Positions 4,558 through 5,439 of a stretch of DNA of 5,439 nucleotides are shown one piece after another. The stretch spans positions 1 through 5,439 of the forward strand of contig CANQEB010000181.1 of assembly GCA_947594085.1 (NCBI GenBank), read 5' to 3'. Under the pieces are notes generated by a model, which was given only the letters and a program-made list of their open reading frames with translations, did no database searches and was not told the origin of the DNA. Numbering within the stretch: position 1 is the stretch's first letter; every line of letters begins with the position of its first letter. Made by a program: the position numbers and the translations under genes. The stretch is from an uncultured Lachnospiraceae bacterium (GTDB taxonomy: Bacteria; Bacillota; Clostridia; Lachnospirales; Lachnospiraceae).

Positions 4558-5439
4558 ATTGCAAATCTACCAACCGACGGTACAGTCCGTTGGCATGATA
4601 CAGTTCTTCGTGCGTGCCTTGCTCTGCGATACGGCCCTTCTCCATCACGACGATCCAGTCACATTCCACGACGGTGGAGAAGCGGTGCGCCGCCAGGACA
4701 CAGGTCGTTCCCTTGTCGCGGATTGCCCGGAAGACTTTCTCCTCCGTCAGAGCGTCCAGGGCGGAAGTGAATTCGTCCAGAAGCAGGATCGTGGGATCCT
4801 GACTCAAGGCGCGGGCAAGCTCCAGACGCTGCAGCTCTCCGCCGGAGAAATTGCGTCCGTTCTCATAGACCATCGCGTCGTAGCCGCCCGGGGCCGAGAT
4901 GATGCGATCGTGGATCTGGGCGTCGCGCGCCGCAAGGATCATCTCGAAATTTTCAATCGTCCCATCCCACATTTTCAGGTTGCTAGAAAGAGTATCGTTG
5001 AATACCGTGATCTCCTGATCCACGCACGCGAGCGAGGAGTGGAAAGTCACATCCGGAATTTCTTCCCGGCGCAGTCCATCGTAGAGGATGCTGCCGTCAT
5101 CCGCACGGCAAAGACCGGCAATGAGCTTCATGAGTGTGCTCTTGCCGCAGCCGGTCGAGCCGACCAAAGCCACCATCTGCCCGGGCTTTATGTGCAATGA
5201 CAGATCATCTACCGCCGGCCGGTCTCCCGGATTGTAGCGGAATGTGACGTGATCGATCGCTATGCCGCCGGACAGCTTTTGCGCCTGAGATTCATCCTGC
5301 AGAGGAACCGTCAGATCCGGTTTCTGTTCCAGCATGTCCTCCACACGCTCGATATCCGTGCGGCGGCTCGTCAGGTCATTGGAGGTAGACACAAGGGAGC
5401 CGAGGCTTCTTCGCACGTTGCCGAGGATCGACTGGAATG
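4556..5439 (-). CDS. Peptide export ABC transporter, C-terminal ATPase part (probable NHLM ABC1; 5' end outside window)
   Basis: The frame runs open through the window end, so only the C-terminal 294 residues or so are seen. These are the end of the membrane domain linker and a complete nucleotide-binding domain. A GTG at 5416 is internal, not a start. Counting from that codon: Walker A GSTGCGKST (86-94), Q-loop Q134, signature FSGGE (190-194, Glu in place of the usual Gln), Walker B LLLDE (211-215), D-loop SALD, H-loop H244. Partnering with the adjacent ABC2, this is probably the ABC1 subunit of an NHLM-type exporter, whose missing N-terminus would carry a C39 cysteine peptidase that trims the double-glycine leader of the cargo during export. 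That peptidase is not visible here, so the assignment rests on the ATPase sequence and the neighbour. It stops 10 nt before the ABC2 start, clearly in one operon whose promoter is upstream of the window. Confidence 0.8.
   Translation of the reverse strand, partial: FQSILGNVRRSLGSLVSTSNDLTSRRTDIERVEDMLEQKPDLTVPLQDESQAQKLSGGIAIDHVTFRYNPGDRPAVDDLSLHIKPGQMVALVGSTGCGKSTLMKLIAGLCRADDGSILYDGLRREEIPDVTFHSSLACVDQEITVFNDTLSSNLKMWDGTIENFEMILAARDAQIHDRIISAPGGYDAMVYENGRNFSGGELQRLELARALSQDPTILLLDEFTSALDALTEEKVFRAIRDKGTTCVLAAHRFSTVVECDWIVVMEKGRIAEQGTHEELYHANGLYRRLVDLQ

Noticed and set aside
3952..5200. Long plus-strand frames of 272 and 298 codons (3952-4770, 4304-5200)
   Set aside because: They are opposite-strand shadows of the ABC genes, with low-complexity Arg/Ser-rich translations and no domain motifs.

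Overview
The window comes from a moderately GC-rich bacterium, most likely a Bacillota (Clostridia, Lachnospiraceae-like, or a Negativicute). I infer this from strong Shine-Dalgarno sites, a near-consensus sigma-A type promoter, and the protein types: an EndA-like nuclease with an NRCH active site, and a paired NHLM-type peptide exporter. The organism call is inference only.

Layout: (1) 3-785 (+) is the C-terminal part or near-complete sequence of a DNA/RNA non-specific (EndA-like) endonuclease whose frame is open at the window edge. (2) 786-907 is a short intergenic region with a promoter (TTGACT, 17 bp, TATAAT), a dyad overlapping its -35 box, and a Shine-Dalgarno site. (3) 908-2134 (+) is a 408-residue stand-alone reverse transcriptase with a YADD catalytic box. 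It lacks recognisable group II intron, DGR or classical retron hallmarks. (4) 2135-2373 is non-coding: a 12-bp (plus one G-U) inverted repeat closes a 106-nt interior holding an 8-bp (up to 11-pair) stem, followed at once by a good rho-independent terminator. (5) 2374-4545 and 4556-5439 (both -) are two ABC transporter genes, ABC2 and the C-terminus of ABC1, of an NHLM/NHLP-type peptide-natural-product exporter. They are 10 nt apart, with the ribosome binding site of the second overlapping the stop of the first, and they converge on the reverse transcriptase unit.

The reverse transcriptase looks like a self-contained transcription unit: promoter, short leader, RT gene, structured 3' RNA, terminator. 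The most interesting proposal is that the structured RNA is a partner or template of the enzyme, as in retrons and defence-associated RT (DRT) systems, but placed 3' of the gene. This is inference; simpler explanations (an ordinary 3'-UTR fold, or a terminator for the opposing ABC operon) are given. A second oddity is a glycine at the motif A position that is normally an aromatic steric gate. The exporter genes probably belong to a separate ribosomally made peptide cluster whose precursor, HlyD-like and maturation genes lie outside the window.
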